From Caldithrix sp. (lineage in GTDB: Bacteria; Zhuqueibacterota; Zhuqueibacteria; Oceanimicrobiales; Oceanimicrobiaceae), in NCBI GenBank assembly GCA_004357015.1, contig SMXE01000089.1, positions 1 through 5,487 on the forward strand: a stretch of 5,487 bases of DNA. Reading direction: 5' to 3'. The notes beneath the pieces are model-generated. The model was not told the origin of the DNA. It saw nothing but the letters and a program-made list of their open reading frames with translations, and searched no databases. The stretch's first letter is position 1. Every line of letters begins with the position of its first letter. The translations under genes were made by a program, and so were the position numbers. Below are positions 1 to 5,487 of the stretch, piece by piece.

Positions 1-1
1 G

Positions 2-2731
2 ATCGGAATTTCGTCAGAGACCCGGTCTGTCATCGATTTATCGATGATCACCTATTGGACTATTAGACAGCGGTTGTTACGTGTGCCCGGGGTGGCCAAT
101 GTTGCCATTTGGGGCGAACGCATTGAAATGCTGCAGGTGAATGTGGTACCGGAGTTAATGAAAAAACATAGAGTAACGCTGAATGAGGTGATGAAGGCCA
201 CCCACGATGCTCTGGATGTGGGCCTGTTCAGGTATTCAGAGGGACACCATCTCAGCACCGGCGGATGGGTCGAGACACCCAATCAAAGGCTGCAAATCCG
301 GCACATTCTGCCCCTGGTCAAAGATTTTGAGAATGTCACGGCGGACCATCTGGCGAATGTGCCTCTGGCCGTAAGAGATGGCAAGCAACTGGTTCTGAAA
401 GACGTGGCCGAAGTCGTGATCGGTCACCAACCGATGATCGGAGACGGCATTATTAACGACAACGTCGGCCTCCTGCTCATCGTTGAAAAATTCCCATGGG
501 GCAACACTTTGCAAGTGTCACGGGATGTCGAGGAAGCGCTCGATGCGTTACGGCCCGGCCTGCCGGATGTAGAAATCGACGCCGAAATCTTCCGGCCCGC
601 CACCTTCATCAAGACCTCCATCAATAATCTCAGCAAGGCGCTGCTGATCGCCGGTTTTCTGGTCATTCTAGTGCTGTTTGCGTTTCTATACGAGTGGCGA
701 ACTGCGCTCATCAGTTGTACCGCGATTCCCTTATCCTTGATGACGGCCATACTGGCCCTCTCCATGCGTGACACAGTCATCAACACCATGGTTCTGGCCG
801 GGCTGGTCATTGCCCTCGGCGCCGTGGTCGATGACGCCATCGTTGACGTAGAAAACATCGTGCGGCGTATACGCCAGTATCGTAAGGAGGGTAAAAAGAT
901 TTCGCTTGGCAAGATCATTTTAGAGGCTTCATTCGAGGTGCGTCACGCTATCATCTTTTCGACCCTGATCGAAGTAGCGGCCTTGCTGCCGGTTTTCGTG
1001 ATGGAGGGTCTGTCCGGCGCATTTTTCAAGCCGCTGGCGCTTTCTTATTCCATCGCGATTGCCGCCTCGACAGTGGTGGCGCTCACCGTCACCCCGGCCA
1101 TGAGCTTTCTGCTTTTGCGCAACGTTCCTCTTGAGAAGCGTGAGTCCCCGCTTACCCGATGGCTGCATCGCCACTACAGTTCGTTGCTGGGCAAAATTCT
1201 CAATAAGCCGCGCACCACCTATGCCACTGTCGGTGTCGTCGTTTTGTCCGGCATCTTGATATGGCCGCTGCTCGGACAGTCCCTGCTGCCTGATTTCAAG
1301 GAACGGGACTTCCTGATGCACTGGCTGACCAAACCCGGCACCTCATTGTCGGAGATGAACCGGATTACCATCGAGGCCAGCAAGGAGCTGCGCGCCATTC
1401 CGGGTGTCCGTAACTTCGGCGCCCACATCGGGCAAGCGCTTATCATGGACGAAGTGGTAGGCGTCTATTTCGGCGAAAATTGGATCAGCGTCGATCCATC
1501 GGTCGATTATGACGAGACCCTGGCCAAGATCCAGGAGACGGTTGACGGCTACCCCGGGCTCTATCGCGATGTGCAGACTTATCTGAAAGAGCGAATCCGG
1601 GAAGTGTTGACCGGAACCTCCGACGCTATCGTCGTGCGTATCTATGGCCATGATCTGGACGTCCTCGAGCAAAAGGCCAGGGAAGTGAAAGATGCCCTTT
1701 CGAATATTGACGGCATCGTCGATCTGCACATGTCCTTTCAGACGAAGATACCGCAAATTGAAGTTAAAGTCGATCTCGCCAAGGCGCAAAAATACGGCCT
1801 CAAACCCGGCGAGGTACGGCGGATCGCGACCACGATAGTTGCCGGCGAGGAAGCCGGCGATATTCACATTGGCAACCGGACCTACGACGTCAATGTCTGG
1901 AGCATCCCGTCCGCCCGCAACAGTCTGACCGATATTCGCGAGATGCTGATCGACCTGCCCGGTGGCGGTCATGTACAGTTGCAGGACGTGGCTGAAGTGG
2001 CCATCAAACCAACGCCAAACGTTGTCCTGCGCGAAAGCATGAAGCGTCGTATGGACGTGGACGCCAACGTCCGTGGCCGCGATCTCGGTTCGGTATATGC
2101 CGATGTGGAGGCCGCGCTGGCGAAAATCGATTTTCCGCATGAGTATTATCCGGAATTAATTGGCGAGTATACGGAGCGCCTGGCGGTGCAGAGGAAAATG
2201 CTCATCTTTGCGGTTATCGCCGCTATTGCCATTTTCTTCCTACTGCACACATCCTTTAAGAACGCGCGTCTGGCGACGCTCTCCTTTTTGCTCTTGCCAT
2301 CGGCCATGGTTGGCGGCGTGATTGCGGCTTATCTTGGCGACGGTGTCATCTCGCTCGGATCGATGGTAGGATTTCTTACGGTGCTAGGGATTTCCGCCCG
2401 CAATGGCATTTTGATGATCAATCACTTTAAGCACCTCCAAGAGTATGAAGGGGAAACTTTCGGTCATTCGATGGTGCTACGCGGGGCGCGGGAACGTTTG
2501 GCGCCCATATTGATGACCGCGACCACTACCGGCCTGGCGCTGGTGCCCCTGGTGATTGCCGGTTCAATTCCCGGTAACGAGATCGAACATCCGATGGCAG
2601 TCGTCATTCTGGGTGGCCTCATCACTTCGACCTTGCTCAATTTGTTCGTAGTGCCCAGCCTTTACTTGCGGTTTGGCGAAGAAGCCCAAGCCGCAACTGA
2701 CGTAGACATGGCGAATTTGAAATTCGCATAG
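2..2731 (+). CDS. RND efflux permease, heavy-metal (CusA/CzcA)-like, 5' partial
   Basis: This is an inner-membrane proton-driven RND pump, the permease of a tripartite efflux complex that also needs a periplasmic adaptor and an outer-membrane channel. The frame is open to the left edge, and residues before the Met at 44 (ending S-V-I-D-L-S) continue family-like sequence, so that Met is internal and the true start is upstream. About 909 residues are visible against roughly 1030-1050 for the family, so the first ~130, including TM1, are missing. In visible numbering there is a hydrophobic TM2-TM6 block (~210-375), with the TM4 motif GAVVDDAIVDVEN (~273-285). TM7 follows a short cytoplasmic loop (~402-420), then a second large periplasmic domain, and TM8-TM12 (~733-895) with ISARNG in TM10 (Arg800). 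The early W-T-I-R-x-R-L-L-R-V-P-G-V-A-N-V stretch resembles metal-efflux RND proteins. The TM4 Asp pair plus a basic TM10 residue resembles the AcrB relay, so metal versus organic substrate is unresolved. RND membership is nearly certain; the substrate is not. Confidence 0.95.
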   Translation: MGISSETRSVIDLSMITYWTIRQRLLRVPGVANVAIWGERIEMLQVNVVPELMKKHRVTLNEVMKATHDALDVGLFRYSEGHHLSTGGWVETPNQRLQIRHILPLVKDFENVTADHLANVPLAVRDGKQLVLKDVAEVVIGHQPMIGDGIINDNVGLLLIVEKFPWGNTLQVSRDVEEALDALRPGLPDVEIDAEIFRPATFIKTSINNLSKALLIAGFLVILVLFAFLYEWRTALISCTAIPLSLMTAILALSMRDTVINTMVLAGLVIALGAVVDDAIVDVENIVRRIRQYRKEGKKISLGKIILEASFEVRHAIIFSTLIEVAALLPVFVMEGLSGAFFKPLALSYSIAIAASTVVALTVTPAMSFLLLRNVPLEKRESPLTRWLHRHYSSLLGKILNKPRTTYATVGVVVLSGILIWPLLGQSLLPDFKERDFLMHWLTKPGTSLSEMNRITIEASKELRAIPGVRNFGAHIGQALIMDEVVGVYFGENWISVDPSVDYDETLAKIQETVDGYPGLYRDVQTYLKERIREVLTGTSDAIVVRIYGHDLDVLEQKAREVKDALSNIDGIVDLHMSFQTKIPQIEVKVDLAKAQKYGLKPGEVRRIATTIVAGEEAGDIHIGNRTYDVNVWSIPSARNSLTDIREMLIDLPGGGHVQLQDVAEVAIKPTPNVVLRESMKRRMDVDANVRGRDLGSVYADVEAALAKIDFPHEYYPELIGEYTERLAVQRKMLIFAVIAAIAIFFLLHTSFKNARLATLSFLLLPSAMVGGVIAAYLGDGVISLGSMVGFLTVLGISARNGILMINHFKHLQEYEGETFGHSMVLRGARERLAPILMTATTTGLALVPLVIAGSIPGNEIEHPMAVVILGGLITSTLLNLFVVPSLYLRFGEEAQAATDVDMANLKFA

Positions 2732-2738
2732 GTAATGA

Positions 2739-2779
2739 TTACCATGCCGATGGGTTGCTTCAGCCCATCGGCATGGTAA
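2739..2779 (+). terminator. Perfect 16-bp hairpin after the RND gene (terminator or mRNA-stabilising stem)
   Basis: TTACCATGCCGATGGG (2739-2754) is exactly complementary to 2764-2779, with a 9-nt spacer that can close further through a U-A and a G-U pair. It begins 8 nt after the RND stop codon. No T-tract follows the right arm (next bases CTTATCATC), so it is not a canonical intrinsic terminator. It could be a Rho-associated 3' end, a transcript-protecting stem, or attenuation between the pump and the porin gene. The structure is seen directly; the role is inferred. Confidence 0.5.
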
Positions 2780-2857
2780 CTTATCATCTCGGATGAAGAT
2801 ATAAAAGTAATTCTGGATCGGTTAAACAAAGAACGAAAGATGACAACTTTATCAGCA

Positions 2858-2892
2858 AGCTCAAGGTCAACAGCCAAAAGTCAACAGCTCAA
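2858..2892. promoter_or_regulatory. Tandem direct repeat upstream of porin gene, candidate operator
   Basis: GTCAACAGC occurs at 2866-2874 and 2880-2888. The 14-nt units starting at 2866 and 2880 agree at 11 of 14 positions. An outer pair AGCTCAA (2858-2864, 2886-2892) brackets them. The array lies 45-79 nt before the porin start codon, a position typical of activator or response-regulator direct repeats. No good sigma-70 -35/-10 pair was found next to it, which would fit an activated promoter. The function is inferred. Confidence 0.3.
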
Positions 2893-2922
2893 TAGTTACT
2901 CGACATTTCACTTACTGACAAT

Positions 2923-2928
2923 GAGGGA
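2923..2928 (+). promoter_or_regulatory. Ribosome binding site for the porin gene
   Basis: GAGGGA lies with its GAGGG core 9 nt before the ATG at 2937. This spacing, together with the signal peptide that begins at once, supports 2937 as the start. Confidence 0.7.
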
Positions 2929-2936
2929 CACAAAAT

Positions 2937-4076
2937 ATGTTGTTTAAAAAAACTATCTTGCATACAGTTTGCGTGCTGTTCGTGCTGGTTATTTTTTTAG
3001 ATTTCGTTTCTCATGTACAAGCACAGGATGACAAACAGTCAGCCTTCAAGTTCTCTGGTGATTTCCGCTTGCGTTATGAAAACACCTCCAACCAGATACT
3101 CGGCCCGCCTTTGCCGGACAACGAGGATGCCCGAAACCGCCAGGTCATTCGTCTTCGTGCAGCCGCCACAAAACAGGTTAACGACATGATCAAGGTGGGC
3201 GCCCGCTTAACCACCGGTTCGAGTGACGACCCCAATTCAACCGATGTTACGCTCGGCAGTTTTGTCAACGACCTCCAGGTTAGCCTGGATCGTCTTTATG
3301 CCGAGTACCGGAACAAAGGGCTCTTTCTGACAGGCGGTAAATTTCCAAATCCTTTCCGGAGAACCGATCTGGTTTGGGACGGCGATGTCAATCCCCAGGG
3401 CCTGGCGGCAAGATACACCTTCCAGAACACCGGGCAAATAACGCCAACCTTCACCGGTAGTTACTTAATTGTAGATGAGCAGACCCTGGCCAAAGATAGC
3501 TATATGTGGGGCGGTCAGGCTGCCCTTTCAATTAATACGGAGTCAGGCGTGAAAGTCTCACTGGCGGGTGGCTATTTCGATTACACTATCGCCGGTTTGA
3601 GCGCAGCCGGTCCCGGCGACACGCGCACAAACATATTGACCCCTGGACGATCGGCTTATGTTTCGGATTTCGACTTGCTGGATATCATCGCACAAATCGA
3701 CTTGCCGGGCTTTAATGAACATTATCCCATTCGCATTGTCGGGGATTATGTTAAGAATCTTGGCGCCAAAGTGGACCAGGATAAGGGCTTTGCCTTTGAC
3801 GTGTTTTTCGGAAAGACGTCAAAAAAAAAGGATCTGCGATTCCGATATGGATACGCTCAGCTAGAAACGGACGCAGTCCTGACAGCTTTCTCGCATGATA
3901 ATACAACCATTGCCTCAAACTATAAGCAACATACCGTAACCATCGACTACGTCGCGCTTGACAACACAATCCTGAATTTGACCTGGTATCTTCATAAGCG
4001 GAAAGAACTACCGTTCGGCGATACGGATGATGACTTCGTTTCGCGCTTGCGTTTGAATGCACTGGTTAGATTGTAG
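2937..4076 (+). CDS. Putative outer-membrane porin (Porin_5-like), complete
   Basis: Predicted outer-membrane beta-barrel of 379 aa. Residues 1-29 form a signal peptide: Lys4-Lys5, a hydrophobic core from about 7 to 24, and a likely cleavage after V-Q-A29, leaving a ~350-residue mature protein. The mature start has F-K-F-S-G-D-F-R-L-R-Y-E, a first-strand pattern of this porin group, followed by R-L-R-A-A and V-G-A-R-L-T-T-G-S strands. The most family-like block is ~117-161, containing L-D-R-L-Y-A-E-Y, G-G-K-F-P-N-P-F and L-V-W-D-G-D-V-N-P-Q-G. Alternating polar and aromatic strands continue to the end. The last residue is Leu rather than the usual Phe or Trp of barrel proteins. An A9 run at 3821-3829 encodes Ser-Lys-Lys-Lys and could slip. 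The gene lies 205 bp after the RND permease with its own RBS and possible operator, so it may be co-transcribed or separately controlled. The transported solute is unknown; the family call comes from remembered motifs. Confidence 0.85.
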   Translation: MLFKKTILHTVCVLFVLVIFLDFVSHVQAQDDKQSAFKFSGDFRLRYENTSNQILGPPLPDNEDARNRQVIRLRAAATKQVNDMIKVGARLTTGSSDDPNSTDVTLGSFVNDLQVSLDRLYAEYRNKGLFLTGGKFPNPFRRTDLVWDGDVNPQGLAARYTFQNTGQITPTFTGSYLIVDEQTLAKDSYMWGGQAALSINTESGVKVSLAGGYFDYTIAGLSAAGPGDTRTNILTPGRSAYVSDFDLLDIIAQIDLPGFNEHYPIRIVGDYVKNLGAKVDQDKGFAFDVFFGKTSKKKDLRFRYGYAQLETDAVLTAFSHDNTTIASNYKQHTVTIDYVALDNTILNLTWYLHKRKELPFGDTDDDFVSRLRLNALVRL

Positions 4077-4131
4077 AAGTGAACGGATCGGATTTAAGGC
4101 AGTGTTTGCGGTGTTAGAGTGTTAGGAAACC

Positions 4132-4209
4132 CCTGAGATCCCGGCTGCAATGTCGGGGTCTCAGGAGTTCAGCACACAGCAGAGGAGATTCCGGGACAAA
4201 GCCCGGAAT
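4132..4209. repeat. Paired palindromes, REP/MITE-like intergenic element (candidate)
   Basis: Two hairpins lie side by side. The first pairs 4132-4144 with 4153-4165 (13 bp including two G-T pairs, 8-nt loop). The second pairs ATTCCGGG at 4188-4195 with CCCGGAAT at 4202-4209 (perfect 8 bp, 6-nt loop). Read on the - strand, the second begins GTCATTCCGGG and ends CCCGGAATC, a pattern common in dispersed palindromic repeats of proteobacteria. The element starts 56 nt past the porin stop, between two convergent genes. Only one copy is visible, so repeat status is inferred. Confidence 0.4.
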
Positions 4210-4217
4210 GACATTTT
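4188..4217 (+). terminator. Possible terminator for the porin transcript
   Basis: The perfect 8-bp GC-rich stem ATTCCGGG / CCCGGAAT (4188-4209) is followed after three bases (GAC) by ATTTT, a weak U-tract. It could end the porin transcript. The same palindrome could also stop the convergent - strand small-ORF transcript, although no T-run follows it on that strand. Confidence 0.35.
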
Positions 4218-4293
4218 GTGTATGGAAATTCTACGGCGGTCTAGCAATTATTCCTTTGCACGGGAGGATCGCATCGCTGTTCGTGTGCGCGCT

Positions 4294-4494
4294 TCATTCG
4301 TAGCCACAAATCTTTTTCCACTCATCGCCTTCAATCAGTGGCGTGTTTTTTATCCGCGCTTGTTGCTGCTTCGTGCACTTGCGCTTAAAAAAATTGCGTT
4401 CATTCTTCATCTTCTCTGCTCGGGCATTAGCAGTCAGCCATGCAAGGAACGTGCAGTATAAAAGGGCGAGCAGTATACCTTCAAAAAACGTCAT
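4294..4494 (-). CDS. Small single-span membrane protein, hypothetical (66 aa)
   Basis: I do not recognise this protein. Three things favour a real gene: an ATG start, a good Shine-Dalgarno AAAGGTG (- strand, 4508-4502) with 9 nt from its GG to the start, and a sensible protein layout. Residues ~3-20 form a hydrophobic segment rich in Leu, Phe and Ala, and the remainder is strongly charged (E-K-M-K-N-E-R, F-F-K-R-K, K-Q-Q-Q-A-R) and ends I-C-G-Y-E. Because the N-terminus lacks basic residues and positive charge follows the span, an N-out/C-in anchor is likelier than a cleaved signal, although A-x-A sites at ~22-26 could be cut. It converges on the porin gene across the palindromic element. A shadow frame on the + strand overlaps it but lacks an ATG and RBS. 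Existence is moderately likely; function is unknown. Confidence 0.5.
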   Translation of the reverse strand: MTFFEGILLALLYCTFLAWLTANARAEKMKNERNFFKRKCTKQQQARIKNTPLIEGDEWKKICGYE

Positions 4495-4501
4495 GTTTAA
4501 A

Positions 4502-4508
4502 CACCTTT
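4502..4508 (-). promoter_or_regulatory. Ribosome binding site for the - strand small ORF
   Basis: Read on the - strand this is AAAGGTG, with 9 nt between its GG and the ATG at 4494. It is the main reason to treat the 66-aa frame as a gene rather than a chance ORF. Confidence 0.5.
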
Positions 4509-4524
4509 CGCCAATGAAGTCTAA

Positions 4525-4649
4525 TCAGCTATTTGGCTCTATTTTTTCTCTTAGGGATTCGGTTTCAATATTCAACTTCTTGAATTGGTTTCTTTTTTTA
4601 ATGATTGTGGTAAATAGCTGTCAGCCTGAAAATTTAACGATAATCGCAT
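4525..4649 (-). pseudogene. Possible frameshifted small ORF upstream of the 66-aa gene
   Basis: From an ATG at 4649, the - strand reads M-R-L-S-L-N-F-Q-A-D and on to an A7 run (+ strand T7, 4593-4599), after which that frame soon stops. Adding one A at the run would join it to a charged, helix-prone tail (K-R-N-Q-F-K-K-L-N-I-E-T-E-S-L-R-E-K-I-E-P-N-S) ending at TGA 4525. The result would be a 41-aa product ending 30 nt before the next start. It has only a weak possible RBS (GGA about 9 nt upstream). It may be a broken gene, a sequencing indel, a slippage site, or chance. Confidence 0.2.
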
Positions 4650-4661
4650 AGCGATGTTTCC

Positions 4662-4706
4662 GAACCAACGCGGCAGCTTTTCAGCTACGGTTCAGGTTTC
4701 TTTTTT
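4662..4706 (+). terminator. Weak stem-loop followed by a T-run
   Basis: GAACC (4662-4666) can pair with GGTTC (4689-4693), enclosing an inner AGCT / AGCT stem (4675-4678 with 4683-4686) around a TTTC loop. A T6 run follows at 4701-4706, seven bases after the outer stem. The interrupted stem and late T-run make it a weak intrinsic terminator candidate, and no convincing + strand gene ends just upstream of it. Confidence 0.2.
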
Positions 4707-4931
4707 AAGATGACTTAACATAATTAAAACAGAACCTGTACATTCTAACAGCCATTGTTGATAATGGAATTTCTGATTTTTTGAAAATTTACCTGCGCTT
4801 CATTAATTACTAAGGTATTAGGTAATGTATGGGAATTTCGGCCGGAAAGGCTTGTGCCGACATGCTGTAAGACCAGGATTGCCGTAATGACATGACTGAG
4901 CGGGTTTTCGGTTAAGATCCGATAATTTGAC

Positions 4932-4937
4932 AAAGGA
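4932..4937 (+). promoter_or_regulatory. Ribosome binding site for the exported FN3-like protein
   Basis: AAAGGA lies 5 nt before the ATG at 4943. Together with the signal peptide that follows, it fixes the start. Confidence 0.7.
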
Positions 4938-4942
4938 AACGA

Positions 4943-5487
4943 ATGATAAGACAAACGCTGATTTTGGGGCTGACGCTACTGGTGAGTTCTTCCGTTCCAA
5001 CACAGGCAGGGAGGGGTAATGCATCCCAGGTAGCTGCAACCTTTCCGGTTGCAAGCATACACTTCGAACAAAATGCAACGGACGGGGATGCAGAAGTCGT
5101 GTTCGAGGTCGATAGCGGTGATGCGGGACTGGCGAAACTCACTGTGGTTTCTCCGGACGGCCGCACCGTCATCGATTTCACGGCTCCCGACGCTTCCACA
5201 TTAGGCATCCGACAGTTCCGTTTCGAATCGCCGGAGCCGGGGGATGTCGAACGCCTGAAATCGGCTTACCCGGAGGGAGTGTACAACTTCACCGGAACTA
5301 CGGCAGCCGGTGACAAACTGCACGGCGAGTCCACCCTAAATTACAAGTTGCCAGCCACGGTTTCTTTTCTTCAGCCCGGGGCGGAAGCAGAGAACGTGGG
5401 CACCGAGGATCTGAAAATCACCTGGACACCCGTCGAGAATGTAGCTGCCTACATCATAGAAATCGAACAGGATGAGTTGGATGTCAA
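4943..5487 (+). CDS. Exported protein with fibronectin-III-like segment, hypothetical, 3' partial
   Basis: The frame runs open to the right edge, showing 181 codons. The start is set by the AAAGGA site and an immediate signal peptide: Arg3, a hydrophobic core at ~5-14, and a likely cut after T-Q-A22. The mature part is therefore periplasmic, outer-membrane associated or secreted. Residues ~50-98 look like a beta-rich domain (V-V-F-E-V-D-S-G-D-A-G, L-T-V-V-S-P-D-G-R-T, L-G-I-R-Q-F-R-F-E-S-P-E-P). A second segment from ~137 has a Pro start and the L-K-I-T-W-T-P-V-E-N-V-A-A-Y pattern around Trp161, which is typical of fibronectin type III folds (strand B Trp, then A-Y-x-I-E-I-E). The sequence recalls hypothetical exported FN3-type proteins of proteobacteria. 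No catalytic motif is visible. It may bind a ligand or partner, but its function cannot be given. The preceding gene on this strand is the porin, ~866 bp away, so it is probably a separate transcription unit. Confidence 0.8.
   Translation, partial: MIRQTLILGLTLLVSSSVPTQAGRGNASQVAATFPVASIHFEQNATDGDAEVVFEVDSGDAGLAKLTVVSPDGRTVIDFTAPDASTLGIRQFRFESPEPGDVERLKSAYPEGVYNFTGTTAAGDKLHGESTLNYKLPATVSFLQPGAEAENVGTEDLKITWTPVENVAAYIIEIEQDELDV

Larger units (their letters stand above)
4655..4942. other. AT-rich spacer upstream of the exported-protein gene
   Basis: I see no convincing gene here; the frames are short and lack start signals. It holds the weak stem with T-run at 4662-4706, a short dyad TTAAG-ATGA-CTTAA (4705-4718), and an imperfect dyad ATTACTAA-GGTA-TTAGGTAAT (4806-4826, one bulged base). 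The promoter of the gene at 4943 probably lies here. TTGAAA (4781-4786) resembles a -35 box, but the best -10 match, ATTAAT at 4802-4807, is only 15 bp away, so I make no firm promoter call. Confidence 0.4.

Noticed and set aside
44..46. ATG at 44 as the start of the RND permease
   Set aside because: The frame is open back to the left edge, the upstream residues fit the family, no RBS precedes the ATG, and the protein would lack ~140 N-terminal residues including TM1. The gene is cut by the window edge instead.
30..47. Inverted repeat TCATCGA-TTTA-TCGATGA
   Set aside because: It lies fully inside the RND coding frame in codons for family-like residues, so it is most likely chance.
1343..2140. 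265-aa open frame on the - strand antisense to the RND gene
   Set aside because: It is a shadow of the RND codon pattern, with no RBS or recognisable domain; the + strand protein is well supported.
4150..4461. 103-aa + strand frame after the porin
   Set aside because: Its ATG sits in a hairpin loop, there is no RBS, and the frame runs through both palindromes and antisense to the better-supported - strand small ORF. The composition does not look protein-like.
4343..4651. 102-aa + strand frame in the spacer
   Set aside because: It starts at a GTG without an RBS and overlaps the - strand ORF antisense; its hydrophobic stretch comes from T-rich DNA.
4921..4932. GATAAT and TTGACA as promoter boxes
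   Set aside because: GATAAT (4921-4926) has no -35 at proper spacing and would start the transcript at the RBS. TTGACA (4927-4932) overlaps the start of the RBS and lies 10 nt before the start codon, so neither fits a promoter for this gene.
4745..4954. 69-aa - strand frame upstream of the exported-protein gene
   Set aside because: It starts with TTG inside the signal-peptide region of the + strand gene, has no RBS, and crosses what is probably that gene's promoter region.
1..5487. CRISPR array, tRNA/rRNA genes, complete insertion sequence or defence system
   Set aside because: No regularly spaced repeats, cloverleaf sequences, transposase frame with terminal repeats, or defence-type domains were seen on either strand.

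Overview
The window looks like chromosomal or accessory DNA from a Gram-negative bacterium, most likely a proteobacterium. Two products carry export signals, one is an outer-membrane beta-barrel, and one is a tripartite-type RND pump. The exact lineage cannot be read from the sequence. The genes are moderately GC-rich and the spacer between about 4080 and 4940 is clearly more AT-rich.

Layout. (1) Positions 2-2731, + strand: the C-terminal ~909 residues of an RND-superfamily inner-membrane efflux permease, closest in feel to the heavy-metal (CusA/CzcA-like) branch. Its N-terminus lies upstream of the window. (2) Positions 2732-2936: an intergenic region with a perfect 16-bp hairpin just after the RND stop, then a tandem ~14-bp direct repeat that may be an operator for the next gene. 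(3) Positions 2937-4076, + strand: a complete secreted protein of 379 aa resembling the 'putative porin' (Porin_5-like) family. (4) Positions 4077-4942: about 865 bases with no convincing + strand gene. It holds two adjacent palindromes (4132-4209) that look like a REP/MITE-type intergenic repeat or a terminator pair, a plausible 66-aa single-span membrane protein on the - strand (4294-4494), a possible frameshifted 41-aa ORF just upstream of it (4525-4649), and several small dyads. (5) Position 4943 to the window end, + strand: the N-terminal 181 residues of an exported protein of unknown function with an apparent fibronectin-III-like segment.

The RND pump would move its substrate from periplasm or inner membrane towards an outer-membrane exit, with adaptor and outer-membrane factor genes expected upstream. 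The porin-like protein would sit in the outer membrane and the last protein in the periplasm or at the cell surface, so all three + strand products act in the envelope. A shared pathway is inference from adjacency only. No defence system, CRISPR array, tRNA, rRNA or complete insertion sequence was seen. The least explained parts are the - strand small-protein locus and the palindromic element next to it.
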